DNA of 64,000 nucleotides from Clusia tigrina (Eukaryota; Arthropoda; Insecta; Diptera; Clusiidae): contig OV050030.1 in the NCBI GenBank assembly GCA_920105625.2, forward strand, positions 194,737,887 to 194,801,886, in the 5' to 3' direction. Every line of letters begins with the position of its first letter. The stretch's first letter is position 1. Under the pieces are notes generated by a model, which saw only the letters and a program-made list of their open reading frames with translations, had not been told where the DNA came from and searched no databases. Position numbers and translations under genes: made by a program. Shown here piece after piece: positions 26,450 through 40,900 of this stretch.

Positions 26450-29400
26450 TGGGGGGTCTGCTGCCTTCTCTACGCCTAGATCTACACCTATCTGCCTCAG
26501 TCGGCGTCGCAGCCTCTGTCAGCGTCTCTGTAGGATTCTCAGTCGCTGCCGCTGCCGCTGTCGATTGGGGGGTCTGCTGACTTCTCTGTGCATATATCTA
26601 CACCTATCTGCCTCAGTCGGCGTCTCAGTCGGCTTCGCAGCCTCTGTCAGCGTCTCTGTATGCGTCTCAGTCGCTGCCGCTGTCGAGTGGGGGGTCTGCT
26701 GCCTTCTCTATGACTATATCTACCCCTATCTGCCTCAGGCGGCGTCGAAGCCTCTGTCAGCGTTTCTGTAGGTATCTCAGTCGCTGCCGCTGTAGATTGG
26801 GGGTCTGCTGCCTTCTCTATGAGTATATCTGCCCCTATCTGCCTCAGTCGGTATCTCAGTCGGGGTCGCGGCCTCTATCAGCGTATCTGTAGACGTCTCT
26901 GTCGCTGCCGATGTCGATTGGGGGTCTGCTGCCTTTTCTAAGCCAATATCTACCCCTATCTGCCTCAGTCGGTGTCGCATCATCTGTCACTGCCTCTGTA
27001 GGCGTCTCAGTCGCTGCCGCTGTCGATTGGGGAGGTCTGCTGCTTTTTTTATGCCTATATCTACCCCTCTCTGCCTCAGTTGGCGTCTCAGTCTGCGTTG
27101 CCGCGTCTGCTAGCGTCTCTGTAGGCATCTCAGTCCCTGCCGCTGTCGTTTGGGCGGGTGTGCTGCCTTCTCTATGCCTATATCTACCCCCATCTGCCTC
27201 AGTCAGCGTCTCTGTAGGCGTCTCAATCAATGCCGCTATCGATTGGGGGGTCTGCTGCCTTCTCTTTGCCTATCTGCCTCAGTTGGCGTCTCAGTCGGCT
27301 TCGCAGCTTCTTTCAGCGTCTCTGTATGCGTCTCAGTCGCTGCCGCTGTCGATTGGGGTTCTGCTGCTTTCTCTATGCCTATATGTACCCCTATCTGCCT
27401 CAATCGGTGCCGCTGTCGATTGGGGAAGTCTGCTACCTTCTCTATGCCTATATCTACCCCTATGCGCCTCAGTCGGCGTCTCAGTCGGCGTCTCAGTCGA
27501 TGTCGCAGCCTCTTTCAGCGACTCTGTAGGCTTCTCAGTCGCTGCCGCTGTCGATTGGGGAGTCTGCTGCCTTCTCTACGACTAGATCTACACCTATCTG
27601 CCTCTGTCGGCCTCGCAGCCTTTGTCAGCGTCGCTGTAGGCTTCTCAGTCGCTGCCGCTGTCGATTGGGGGGTCTGCTGATTTCTCTATGCATATATCTA
27701 CACCTATCTGCCTCAGTCGGCGTCTCAGTCGGCGTCGCACTCTCTGTCAGCGTCTCTGTAGGCATCCCAGTCGCTGCCGCTGTCGACTGGGGGGTCTGCT
27801 GCCTTCTCTATCCCTATATCTACCCCTATCCGCCTCAGTCGGCGTCAGAATCGGCGTCGCAGCCTCTGTCAGCGTCTCTGTAGGCGTCTCAATCAATGCC
27901 GCTGTCGATTGGGGGGTCTACTGCCTTCTCTATGACTATATCTACCTCTATCTGCCTCAGTTGGCGTCTCAGTCGGCGTCGCAGCCTCTGTCAGCGTCTC
28001 TGTAGGCGTCTCAGTCGCTGCCGCTGTCGACTGGGGATGTCTGCTGCCTTCTCTACGCCTATATCTACCCCATCTCCCTCAGTCGGCGTCTCAGTCGGCT
28101 TCGCAGCCTCTATCAGCGGCTCAGTATGCGTCTCACTCGCTGCCGCTGTCGATTGGGGGGGTCTGCTGCCTTCCCTATGCCTATATCTACCCCTATCTGG
28201 CTCAGTCGGCGTCGCAGCTTCTGCCAGCGTTTTTGTAGGTGTTTCAGTCGCTGCCGCTGTCGATTTGGGAGGTCTGCTGCCTTCTCTATGCTTATATCTG
28301 CCCCTATCTGCCTCAGTCGGTGTCTCAGTCGGCGTCTCCGTCAATGCCACTGTTGATTGGGGGGTCTGCTGCCTTCTCTAAGCCTATTTCTACCCCTATC
28401 TGCCTCAGTTGGCGTCTCAGTCGGCGTCGCAGCCTCTGTCAGCGTCTCTGTACTAGTCTCAGTCGTGGCCGCTGTCGATTGGGGGGTTTGCTGCCTTCTC
28501 TTTGCCTATCTGCCACAGTCGGCGTCTCAGTCAGCGTCCTGCCTCTGTCAGCTTCTCTGTAGGCGTCTCAGTCGCTGCCGCTGTCGACTGCGGAGGTCTG
28601 CTGCCTTCTCTACGCCTATATCTACCCCATCTGCCTCAGTCGGTGTCTCAGTCGGCTTCGCAGCCTCTTTCAGCGTCTCAGTATGCGTCTCACTCGCTGC
28701 CGATGTCGATTGGGGGGTCTGCTGCCTTCTCCATGCCTATATCTACCCCTATCTGCATCAGTCGGCGTCTCAGTCGGCGTCGCAGCCTCTGTCAGCATCT
28801 CTGTAGGCGTCTAAGTCGCTGCCGCTGTCGATTGGGGAGTCTGCTGCCTTCTCTACGACTAGATCTACACCTATATGCCTCAGTCGGCGTTGCAATCGGT
28901 GTCGCAGCCTCTGTCAGAATCTCTGTAGGCTTCTAATTCGCTGCCGCTGTCGATTGGGGGGTCTGCTGCCTTCTCTACGCCTAGATCTACACCTATCTGC
29001 CCAGTCGGCGTCGCAGTCGGCGTCGCAGCCTCTGTCAGCGTCTGTGTAGGATTCTCAGTCGCTGCCGCTGTCGTTTGGGGGTCTGCTGCCTTCTCTGTGC
29101 CTATATCTACCCCTATTTGCTTCAGTCGGCGTCTCAGTCGGCTTCGCAGCCTCTGTCAGCGTCTCTGTATGCGTCTCAGTCGCTGCCGCTGTGGATTGGG
29201 GGGTCTGCTGCCTTCTCTATGCCTATATCTGCCCCTATCTGCCTCAGTCGGTGTCTCAGTCGGCGTCGCAGCCTCTATCAGCGTCTCTGTAGGCGTCTCA
29301 TTCGCTGCCGAGGTCGATTGGGGGTCTGCTGCCTTTTCTAAGTCAATATCTACCCCTATTTGCCTCAGCCGGCGTCTCAGTCGGTGTCGCAGCCTCTGTC

Positions 29401-31290
29401 AGTGTCTCTGTAGGCGTCTCCGTCGCAGCCGCTGTCGATCGGGGAGGTCTGCTGCCTTCTCTATTCCGATATCTACCCCTATCTGCCTCAGGTGACGTCT
29501 CAGTCGGCGTCGCCGCATCTGCCAGCGTCTCTGTAGGCAGCTCAGTCGCTGCCGCTGTCGATTGGGGGGTGTGCTGCTTTTTCTATGTAAATATCTACCC
29601 CTATCTGCCTCAGTCAGCGTCTCAGTCGGCGTCGCAGCCTCTGTCAGCGTCTCTGTAGGCGTCTCAGTCGCTGCTGCTGTCGATTGGGGGAGTCTGCTGC
29701 CTTCTCTATGTTTATATCTACCCCTATCTGCCTCATTTGGCGTCTCAGTTGGCGTCGCAGCCTCCGTCAGCGTCTCTGTAGGTGTCTCAGTCGCTGCCGC
29801 TGTCGAGTGGGGTGTCTGCTGCCTTCTCTATGACTACATCTACCCCAAGCTGCCTCAGTGGGCGTCGCAGCCTCTATCAGCATCTCTGTAGGCGTCTCAA
29901 TCGCTGCCGCTGTCGATTTTGGTGTCTGCTGCCTTCTCTATGCCTATATCTACCCCTATCTGCCTCAGTCGGTGTCTCAGTCGGCGCCTCAGTCGATGTC
30001 GCAGCCTCTGTCAGCGTCTCTGTAGGCTTTTCAGTCGCTGCCGCTGTCGATTGGGGAGTCTGCTGTCTTCTCTACGACTAGATTTACACCTATATTCCTC
30101 AGTCGGCGTTGCAATCGGCGTCGCAGCCTCTGTCAGCGTCTCTGTAGGCTTCTAATTCGCTGCCGCTGTCAATTGGGGGGTCTGCTGCCTTCTCTACGCC
30201 TAGATCTACACCCATCTGCCTCAGTCGGCGTCGCAGTCGGCGTCGCAGCCTCTGTCAGCGTCTGTGTAGGATTCTCAGTCGCTGCCGCTGTCGTTTGGGG
30301 GTCTGCTGCCTTCTCTGTGCCTATATCTACCCCTATCTGCCTCAGTAGGCGTCTCAGTTGGTGTCGCAGCCTCTGTCATCGTCTCTGTAGGCGTTTCAGA
30401 CGCTGCCGCTGTCGATTAGGGGGTATGCTTCCTTCTCTATGCCTATATCTACCTACATCTGCCTCAGTCGGCGTCTCAGCTTCTGCCAGCGTTTTTGTAG
30501 GTGTCTCAGTCGCTGCCGCTGTCGATTGGGGGGGTCTGCTGCCTTCTCTATGCTTATATCTGCCCCTATCTGCCTCAGTCGGTGTCTCAGTCGGCGTCTC
30601 CGTCAATGCCACTGTTGATTGGGGGGTCTGCTGCCTTCTCTATGCCTATCTGCCACAGTCGGCGTCTCAGTCAGCGTCCAGCCTCTGGCAGCGTCTCTGT
30701 AGGCGTTTCAGTCGCTGCCTCTGTCGATTGGGGGGTCTGCTGCCTTCTCTATGACTAACCCCTAGCTGAACCAGTCGGCGTCGTAGTCTCTGTCAGCATC
30801 TCTGTAGGCGTTTCAGTCGCTGCCGCTGTCGATTGGGGGGTCTACTGCCTTCTCTATGCCTATATCTACCCCTATCTGCCTCAGTCGGCGTCTCAGTAGG
30901 CGTCTCAGCCGGTGTCGCAGTCTCTGTCAGCGTCTCTGTAGGCGTCCCAGTCGCTGCCGCTGTCGATTGGGGGGTCTGCTGCCTTCTCTATGCCTATATC
31001 TACCCCTATCTGCCTCTGTCAGCGTGTCTGTAGGCGTCTCAGTCAATGCCGCTGCCGATTGGGGGTCTGCTGCCTTCTCTATGCCTATATCTACCCATAT
31101 CTGCCTCAGTCGGCGTCTCAGTCGGCGTCGCAGCCTCTGTTAGCGTCTCTGTAGGAGTCTCAGTTGTTGCCGCCGCCGATTGGGGGGTCTGCTGCCTTCT
31201 CTATGCCTATATCTACCTACATCTGCCTCAGTCGGCGCCGCAGCCTCTGTCAGCGTTTCTGTAGGTGTCTCAGTCGCTGCCGCTGTCGAT
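26450..31290. repeat. Dispersed satellite segment E, copy 1
   Basis: Corresponds to 39050-44130. The offset rises from 12,601 to 12,718 and then 12,840, so the second copy has two insertions of 117 and 122 bp, each the size of one monomer (near 40.27 and 43.35 kb). Confidence 0.8.
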
Positions 31291-32544
31291 TGGGAGGGTC
31301 TGCTGCCTTCTCTATGCCTATATCTATCCCAATCTGCCTCAGTCGGCATCTCAGTCAGCGTCGCAGCCTCTGTCAACGTCACAGTAGGCGTCTCAGTCGC
31401 TGCCGCTGTCGATTGGGGGGTCTGCTGTCTTCTGTCTGCCTATATCTACCCCTAGCTGCCTCAGTCGGCGTCTCAGTCGGCGTCGCAACCTCTGTAAGCA
31501 TCTCAGTATTTGCCTCAGTCGTTCCCGATGCCGATTGGGGGTCTGCTGCCTTATCTATGCCTATATCTACCCCTATCTGCCTCAGGCGGCGTCTCAGTCG
31601 GCGTCGCAGCCTCTGTCAGTGTCTCTGTTGGCATCTCAGTCGCTGCCGTTGTCGATTGGGGGGTCTGTTGTCTTCTGAGTGCCTATATCTACCCCTATCT
31701 GCCTCAGTCGGCGTCTCAGTCGGTATCGCAACCTCTGTAAGCATCTCTGTATTTGCCTCAGTCGCTCCCGATGCCGATTGGGGGGTGTGCTGCTTTCTCT
31801 ATGCCTATAGCTACACCTATCTGCCTCAGTCGGCGTCGCAGCCTCTGTCAGCGTCTCTGTAGTCGTCTCAGTAGCTGTCGCTGTCGATTGGGGGGTCTGC
31901 TGCCTTCTCTATGCCTATATCTACCCCTATTTTCCTCAGTCGGCGTCGCAGCCTCTGTCAGCGTCTCTGTAGGCGTCTCAGTCGCTACCGCTGTCGATTG
32001 GGGGGTCTGCTGCCTTCTCTATGCCTATATCTACCCCTATCTGCCTCAGTCGGCGTCGCAGCTTCTGTCAGCGTCTCTGTAGGCGTCTCAGTAGCTGTCG
32101 CTGTCGATTGGGGAGTCTGCTGCCTTATCTATGCCTATATCTACCCCTATTTGCCTCAGTCGGCGTCGCAGCCTCTGTCAGCGTCTCTGTAGGCGTCTCA
32201 GTCGCAGCCGCTGTCGATTGGGGGTCTGCTGCCTTCTCTATGTTTATATCCACCCCTATCTGCCTCAGTCGGCGGCTCAGTCGGCGGCGAAGCCTCTGTC
32301 AGCGTCTCTGTAGGCGTTTCAGTCGTTGCCGCTGTCGATTGGGGGTCTGTTGGCTTGTCTATGCTTATATATCTACCCCTATCTGCCTCAGGCGGCGTCT
32401 CAGTCGGCGTCGCAGCATCTGTCAGTGTCTCTGTAGGCATCTCAGTTGCTGTCGCTGTCGATTAGGGGGGGTCTGCTGCCTTCTCTATGCCTATATCTAT
32501 CCCAATCTGCCTCAGTCGGCGTCTAAGTCAGCGTCGCAGCCTCT

Positions 32545-34201
32545 GTCAGCGTCTCTGTAGGCGTTTCAATCGTTCCCGCTGTCGATTGGGGGGTCTGTTG
32601 CCTTCTGTGTGCCTTTATCTACCCCTATCTGCCTCAGTCGGCGTCTCAGTCGGCGTCGCAACCTCTGGAAGCATCTCAGTATTTGCCTCAGTCGCTCCCG
32701 ATGCCGATTGGGGGGTCTGCTGCCTTCTCTATGCTTATATCTACCCCTATCTGCCTCAGTCGGCGTCTCAGTCGGCGTCGCAGCCTCTGCCAGCGTCTCT
32801 GTAGGCATCCCAGTCGCAGCCGCTGGCGATTTAGGGGTCTGCTGCCTATCTGTGCCTATATCTACTCCTATCTGCCTCAGTCGGCATGTCAGACGGTGTC
32901 GCAGCCTCTGTCAGCATCTCTGTAGGCGTCTCAGTCGTTGCTTCTGTCGATTGGGGCGTCTGTTGCCTTCTCTATGCCTATATCGACCCCTATCTGTCTC
33001 AGTCGGCGTCTCAGTCGGCGTCGCAACCTCTGCCAGCGTCTCTGGAGGCATCTCAGTCGCTGCCGCTGTCGATTGGGGGGTCTGCTGCCTTCTCTATGCC
33101 TAAATCTACCCCTATCTGCCGCAGTCGGCGTCTCAATCGTCGTCGCAGCCTCTCTCAGCGTATCTGTAGGCGTCTCAGAAGCTGCCGCTGTCGATTGGGG
33201 GGTCTGTTGCCTTCTCTATGCCTATATCTACCCCTAAATGCCTCAGTCGGCGTCTCAGTCGGCGTCGCAACCTCTGTAAGCCTCTCTGTATTTGTCTCAG
33301 TTGCTCCCGTTGCCGATTGGGGGGTCTGGTGCTTTCTCTATGTTCATATCCCCCCTATCTGCCTCAGTAGGCGTCAATGCCACTTTCAGCGTCTCTCTCG
33401 GCATCTCAGTCGCTGCCGCTGTCGATTGGGAGGGTCTGCTGCCTTCTCTATGCCTATATCTATCCCAATCTGCCTCAGTCGGCATCTCAGTCAGCGTCGC
33501 AGCCTCTGTCAGCGTCACAGTAGGCGTCTCAGTCGCTGCCGCTGTCGATTGGGGGTCTGCTGTCTTCTGTCTGCCTATATCTACCCCTAGCTGCCTCAGT
33601 CGGCGTCTCAGTCGGCGTCGCAACCTCTGTAAGCATCTCAGTATTTGCCTCAGTCGCTCCCGATGCAGATTGGGGGTCTGCTGCCTTCTCTATGCCTATA
33701 TCTACCCCTATCTGCCTCAGGCGGCGTCTCAGTCGGCGTCGCAGCCCCTGTCAGTGTCTCTGTTGGCATCTCAGTCGCTGCCGTTGTCGATAGGGGGGTC
33801 TGCTGCTTTCTCTATGCCTATAACATCCCCTATCTGCCTCAGTCGGCGTCTCAATCGGCGTCGCAGATTCTGTCAGCGTCTCTGTAGGCGTCTCAGTCAC
33901 TGCCGCTGTCGATTGGGGGTCTGCTGCCTTCTCTATGCCTATATCTACCCCTATCTGCCTCAGTTGGCGTCCCAGCCTCTGTCAGCGTCACTGTAGACGC
34001 CTCAGTCGCTGCCGCTGGTGATTGAGGGGTCTGCTGCCTATCTGTGCCTATATATACCCCTATCTGCCTCAGTAGGCGTCTCAGACAGCGTCGCAGCCTC
34101 TGTCAGCATCTCTGTAGGCGTCTCAGTCGTTGCTTCTGTCGATTGGGATGTCTGCTGCTTTCTGTGTGCCTATATGTGCCCCTATCTGCCTCAGTCGGCG
34201 T
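32545..34201. repeat. Dispersed satellite segment F, copy 2
   Basis: Partner of 21450-23098. The sequence just before it (31845-32525) matches 3040-3720 of the left block, linking both sides of the retroelement insertion. Confidence 0.75.
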
Positions 34202-34629
34202 GCTAGTCGGCGTGTCAGTCGGCGTCGCAACCTCTGTCGGTATCTCTGTAGGCATCTCAGTCGCTGCCGCTGGCGATTGAGGGGTCTGCTGCCTATCTGT
34301 GCCTATATCTACTCCTATCTGCCTCAGTCGGCATCTCAGTCAGCTTCGCAGCCTCTGTCAGCGTCTCTGTATGCGTCTCAGTCAATGCCGCTGCCGATTG
34401 GTGGTCTGCTGCCTTCTCTATGCCTATATCTACCCATATCTGCCTCAGTCGGCGTCTCAGTCGGCGTCGCAGCCTCTGTTAGCGTCTCTGTAGGAGTCTC
34501 AGTTGTTGCCGCCGCCGATTGGGGGGTCTGCTGCCTTCTCTATGACTATATCTACCGCTATCTGCCTCAGTCGGCGTCGCAGCCTCTGTCAGCGTTTCTG
34601 TAAGTGTCTCAGTCGCTACCGCTGTAGGT

Positions 34630-37600
34630 TAGGGGTCTGCTGCCTTCTCTATGCCTATATCTGCCCCTATCTACCTCAGTCGGTGTCTCAGTCGGCGTTG
34701 CAGCCTCTATCAGCGTATCTGTAGACGTCTCAGTCGCTGCCGATGTCGATTGGGGAGGTCTGCTGCCTTCTCTATGCCTATATCTACCTCTATCTGCCTC
34801 AGTTGGCGTCTCAGTCTGCATCGCCGCGTCTGCTAGCGTCTCTGTAGGCATCTCAGTCCCTGCCGCTTTCGATTGGGGGGGTGTGCTGCCCTCTCTATGC
34901 CTCAGTCGGCGTCTATCCCCATCTGCCTCAGTCGGCGTCTCAGTCGGCGTCGCACTCTCTGTCAGCGTCTCTGTAGGCATCCCAGTCGCTGCCGCTGTCG
35001 ACTGGGGGGTCTGCTGCCTTCTCTATCCCTATATCTACCCCTATCCGCCTCAGTCGGCGACTCAATCGGCGTCGCAGCCTCTGTCAGCGTCCCTGTAGGC
35101 GTCTCAATCAATGCCGCTGTCGATTGGGGGGTCTGCTGCCTTCTCTATGACTATATCTACCTCTATCTGCCTCAGTTGGCGTCTCAGTCGGCGTCGCAGC
35201 GTCTGTCAGCGTCTCTGTAGGCGTCACAGTCGCTGCCGCTGTCGTCTGGGGAGGTCTGCTGCCTTCTCTACGCCTATATCTACCCTATCTCCCTCAGTCG
35301 GCGTCTCAGCTTCTGCCAGCGTTTTTGTAGGTGTCTCAGTCGCTGCCGCTGTCGATTGGGGGGGCCTGCTGCCTTCTCTATGCTTATATCTGCCCCTATC
35401 TGCCTCAGTCGGTGTCTCAGTCGGCGTCTCCGTCAATGCCACTGTTGATTGGGGGGTCTGCTGCCTTCTCTATGCCTATTTCTATCCCTATCTGCCTCAG
35501 TCGGCGTCTCAGTCGGCGTCGCAGCCTCTGTCAGCGTCTCTGTACTAGTCTCAGTCGTTGCCGCTGTCGATTGGGGGGTTTGCTGCCTTCTCTATGCCTA
35601 TCTGCCACAGTCGGCGTCTCAGTCAGCGTCCAGCCTCTGTCAGCGTCTCTGTAGGCGTTTCAGTCGCTGCCTCTGTCGATTGGGGGGTCTGCTGCCTTCT
35701 CTATGACTAACCCCTAGCTGCCCCAGTCGGCGTCGTAGTCTCAGTCAGCATCTCTGTAGGCGTTTCAGTCGCTGCCGCTGTCGATTGGGGGGTCTACTGC
35801 CTTCTCTATGCCTATATCTACCCCTATCTGCCTCAGTCGGCGTCTCAATAGGCGTCTCAGCCGGTGTCGCAGTCTCTGTCAGCGTCTCTGTAGGCGTCCC
35901 AGTCGCTGCCGCTGTCGATTGGGGGTCTGCTGCCTTCTCTATGCCTATATCTACCCCAATCTGCCTCTGTCAGCGTCTCTGTAGGCGTCGCAGTCAATGC
36001 CGCTGCCGATTGGGGGTCTGCTGCCTTCTCTATGCCTATATCTACCCATATCTGCCTCAGTCGGCGTCTCAGTCGGCGTCGCAGCCTCTGTTAGCGTCTC
36101 TGTAGGAGTCTCAGTTGTTGCCGCCGCCGATTGGGGGGTCTGCTGCCTTCTCTATGCCTATATCTACCTACATCTGCCTCAGTCGGCGCCGCAGCCTCTG
36201 TCAGCGTTTCTGTAGGTGTCTCAGTCGCTGCCGCTGTCGATTGGGGGTCTGCTGCCTTCTCTATGCCTATATCTGCCCCTATCTGCCTCAGTCGGTGTCT
36301 CAGTCGGCGTTGCAGCCTCTATCAGCGTATCTGTAGACGTCTCAGTCGCTGCCGATGTCGATTGGGGAGGTCTGCTGCCTTCTCTATGCCTATATCTACC
36401 CCTATCTGCCTCAGTTGGCGTCTCAGTCTGCATCGCCGCGTCTGCTAGCGTCTCTGTAGGCATCTCAGTCCCTGCCGCTTTCGATTGGGGGGGTGTGCTG
36501 CCCTCTCTATGCCTCAGTCGGCGTCTATCCCCATCTGCCTCAGTCGGCGTCTCAGTCGGCGTCGCACTCTCTGTCAGCGTCTCTGTAGGCATCCCAATCG
36601 CTGCCGCTGTCGACTGGGGGGTCTGCTGCCTTCTCTATCCCTATATCTACCCCTATCCGCCTCAGTCGGCGACTCAATCGGCGTCGCAGCCTCTGTCAGC
36701 GTCCCTGTAGGCGTCTCAATCAATGCCGCTGTCGATTGGGGGGTCTGCTGCCTTCTCTATGACTATATCTACCTCTATCTGCCTCAGTTGGCGTCTCAGT
36801 CGGCGTCGCAGCGTCTGTCAGCGTCTCTGTAGGCGTCACAGTCGCTGCCGCTGTCGTCTGGGGAGGTCTGCTGCCTTCTCTACGCCTATATCTACCCTAT
36901 ATCCCTCAGTCGGCGTCTCAGCTTCTGCCAGCGTTTTTGTAGGTGTCTCAGTAGCTGCCGCTGTCGATTGGGGGGGCCTGCTGCCTTCTCTATGCTTATA
37001 TCTGCCCCTATCTGCCTCAGTCGGTGTCTCAGTCGGCGTCTCCGTCAATGCCACTGTTGATTGGGGGGTCTGCTGCCTTCTCTATGCCTATTTCTACCCC
37101 TATCTGCCTCAGTCGGCGTCTCAGTCGGCGTCGCAGCCTCTGTCAGCGTCTCTGTACTAGTCTCAGTCGTTGCCGCTGTCGATTGGGGGGTTTGCTGCCT
37201 TCTCTATGCCTATCTGCCACAGTCGGCGTCTCAGTCAGCGTCCAGCCTCTGTCAGCGTCTCTGTAGGCGTTTCAGTCGCTGCCTCTGTCGATTGGGGGGT
37301 CTGCTGCCTTCTCTATGACTAACCCTTAGCTGCCCCAGTCGGCGTCGTAGTCACTGTCAGCATCTCTGTAGGCGTTTCAGTCGCTGCCGCTGTCGATTGG
37401 GGGGTCTACTGCCTTCTCTATGCCTATATCTACCCCTATCTGCCTCAGTCGGCGTCTCAATAGGCGTCTCAGCCGGTGTCGCAGTCTCTGTCAGCGTCTC
37501 TGTAGGCGTCCCAGTCGCTGCCGCTGTCGATTGGGGGTCTGCTGCCTTCTCTATGCCTATATCTACCCCAATCTGCCTCTGTCAGCGTCTCTGTAGGCGT

Positions 37601-37910
37601 CGCAGTCAATGCCGCTGCCGATTGGGGGTCTGCTGCCTTCTCTATGCCTATATCTACCCATATCTGCCTCAGTCGGCGTCTCAGTCGGCGTCGCAGCCTC
37701 TGTTAGCGTCTCTGTAGGAGTCTCAGTTGTTGCCGCCGCCGATTGGGGGGTCTGCTGCCTTCTCTATGCCTATATCTACCTACATCTGCCTCAGTCGGCG
37801 CCGCAGCCTCTGTCAGCGTTTCTGTAGGTGTCTCAGTCGCTGCCGCTGTCGATTGGGGGTCTGCTGCCTTCTCTATGCCTATATCTGCCCCTATCTGCCT
37901 CAGTCGGTGT
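34630..37910. repeat. Tandem duplication B (period 1,612 bp, two copies)
   Basis: Landmarks recur at exactly 1,612 bp: 34873/36485, 35111/36723, 35785/37397, 36115/37727. This includes a rare monomer with CTATGCCTCAGTCGGCGTCT (34897 and 36509). The second copy diverges near 37.9 kb. Confidence 0.88.
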
Positions 37911-40900
37911 CTCAGTCGGCGTCGCAGCCTCTATCAGCTTCTCTGTAAACGTATCAGTCGCTGCCGATGTCGATTGGGGATCTGCTGCCTTTTCTAAGCC
38001 AATATCTACGCCTATCTGCTTCAGTAGGCGTCTCAGCCGGTGTCGCAGCCTCTGTCAGTGTCTCTGTAGGCGTCTCAGTCGCTGCCGCTGTCGATTGGGG
38101 AGGCCTACTGCCTTCTCTATGCCTATATCTACCCCTATCTGCCTCAGTCGGCGTCTCAGTCGGCGTCGCAGCCTCTGTCAGCGTCTCTGTAGGCGTCCCA
38201 GTCGCTGCCGCTGTCGATTGGGGGGTCTGCTGTTTTCTCTATGCCTATATCTACCCCTATCTGCCTCTGTCAGCGTCTCTGTAGGCGTCTCAGTCAATGC
38301 CGCTGCCGATTGGGGGTTTGCTGCCTTCTCTATGCCTATATCTACCCATATCTGCCTGAGTCGGCGTCACAGTCGGCGTCGCAGCCTCTGTTAGCGTCTC
38401 TGTAGGAGTCTCAGTTGTTGCCGCCGCCGATTGGGGGTTCTGCTGCCTTCTCTATGCCTATATCTACCCCTATCTGCCTCAGTCAACGTCTCAGTCGATG
38501 TCGCAACCTCTTTCAGCGTCTCTGTAGGCTGCTCAGTCGTTGCCGCATTCGATTGGGGGTCTGCTGCCTTCTCTATGCCTATATCTACCCCTATCTGCCT
38601 CAGTCGGCGTCTCAGTCGGCGTCTCAGTCGGCGTCTCAGTCGATGTCGCAGCAACTTTCAGCGTCTCTGTATGCCTCTCAGTCGCTGCCGCTGTCGAGTG
38701 GGGGGTCTGCTGCCTTCTCTATGCCTATATCTACACCTATCTTCCTCAGTCGGCGTCGCAGCCTCTGTCAGAGTTTCTATAGGTGTCTCTGTCGCTGCCG
38801 CTGTCGGTTGGGGGTCTGCTACCTTCTCTATGCCTATTTCTGCCCCTATCTGCCTCAGTCGGTGTCTCAGTCGGCGTCGCAGCCTCTATCAGCGTCTATG
38901 TAAACGTCTCAGTCGCTGCCGATGTCGATTGGGGAACTGCTGCCTTTTCTAAGCCAATATCTACCCCTATCTGCCTCTGTCGGCGTCTCAGTCTGTTTCG
39001 CAGCCTCTGTCAGCGTCGCTGTAGGCTTCTCAGTCGCTGCCGCTGTCGATTGGGGGGTCTGCTGCCTTCTCTACGCCTAGATCTACACCTATCTGCCTCA
39101 GTCGGCGTCGCAGCCTCTGTCAGCGTCTCTGTAGGATTCTCAGTCGCTGCCGCTGCCGCTGTCGATTGGGGGGTCTGCTGACTTCTCTGTGCATATATCT
39201 ACACCTATCTGCCTCAGTCGGCGTCTCAGTCGGCTTCGCAGCCTCTGTCAGCGTCTCTGTATGCGTCTCAGTCGCTGCCGCTGTCGAGTGGGGGGTCTGC
39301 TGCCTTCTCTATGACTATATCTACCCCTATCTGCCTCAGGCGGCGTCGAAGCCTCTGTCAGCGTTTCTATAGGTATCTCAGTCGCTGCCGCTGTAGATTG
39401 GGGGTCTGCTGCCTTCTCTATGCCTATATCTGCCCCTATCTGCCTCAGTCGGTATCTCAGTCGGGGTCGCGGCTTCTATCAGCGTATCTGTAGACGTCTG
39501 TGTCGCTGCCGATGTCGATTGGGGGTCTGCTGCCTTTTCTAAGCCAATATCTACCCCTATCTGTCTCAGTCGGTGTCGCATCATCTGTCACTGCCTCTGT
39601 AGGCGTCTCAGTCACTGCCGCTGTCGATTGGGGAGGTGTGCTGCTTTCTCTATGCCTATATCTACCCCTCTCTGCCTCAGTTGGCGTCTCAGTCTGCGTT
39701 GCCGCGTCTGCTAGCGTCTCTGTAATCATCTCAGTCCCTGCCGCTGTCGTTTGGGGGGGGTGTGCTGCCTTCTCTATGCCTATATCTACCCCCATCTGCC
39801 TCAGTCAGCGTCTCTGTAGGCGTCTCAATCAATGCCGCTATCGATTGGGGGGTCTGCTGCCTTCTCTTTGCCTATCTGCCGCAGTTGGCGTCTCAGTCGG
39901 CTTCGCAGCCTCTTTCAGCGTCTCTGTATGCGTCTCAGTCGCTGCCGCTGTCGATTGGGGTTCTGCTGCCTTCTCTATGCCTATATGTACCCCTATCTGC
40001 CTCAATCGGTGCCGCTGTCGATTGGGGAAGTCTGCTACCTTCTCTATGCCTATATCTACCCCTATGCGCCTCAGTCGGCGTCTCAGTCGGCGTCTCAGTC
40101 GATGTCGCAGCCTCTTTCAGCGACTCTGTAGGCTTCTCAGTCGCTGCCGCTGTCGATTGGGGAGTCTGCTGCCTTCTCTACGACTAGATCTACACCTATC
40201 TGCCTCTGTCGGCCTCGCAGCCTTTCTCAACGTCGCTGTAGGCTTCTCAGTCGCTGCCGCTGTCGATTAGGGGGTCTGCTGCCTTCTCTACGCCTAGATC
40301 TACACCTATCTGCCTCAGTCGGCGTCGCAGCCTCTGTCAGCGTCTCTGTAGGATTCTCAGTCGCTGCTGCTGCCGCTGTCGATTGGGGGGTCTGCTGATT
40401 TCTCTATGCATATATCTACACCTATCTGCCTCAGTCGGTGTCTCAGTCGGCGTCGCACTCTCTGTCAGCGTCTCTGTAGGCATCCCAGTCGCTGCCGCTG
40501 TCGACTGGGGGGTCTGCTGCCTTCTCTATCCCTATATCTACCCCTATCCGCCTCAGTCGGCGTCTCAATCGGCGTCGCAGCCTCTGTCAGCGTCTCTGTA
40601 GGCGTCTCAATCAATGCCGCTGTCGATTGGGGGGTCTACTGCCTTCTCTATGACTATATCTACCTTTATCTGCCTCAGTTGGCGTCTCAGTCGGCGTCGC
40701 AGCCTCTGTCAGCGTCTCTGTAGGCGTCTCAGTCGCTGCCGCTGTCGACTGGGGATGTCTGCTGCCTTCTCTACGCCTATATCTACCCCATCTCCCTCAG
40801 TCGGCGTCTCAGTCGGCTTCGCAGCCTCTATCAGCGGCTCAGTATGCGTCTCACTCGCTGCCGCTGTCGATTGGGGGGGTCTGCTGCCTTCTCTATGCCT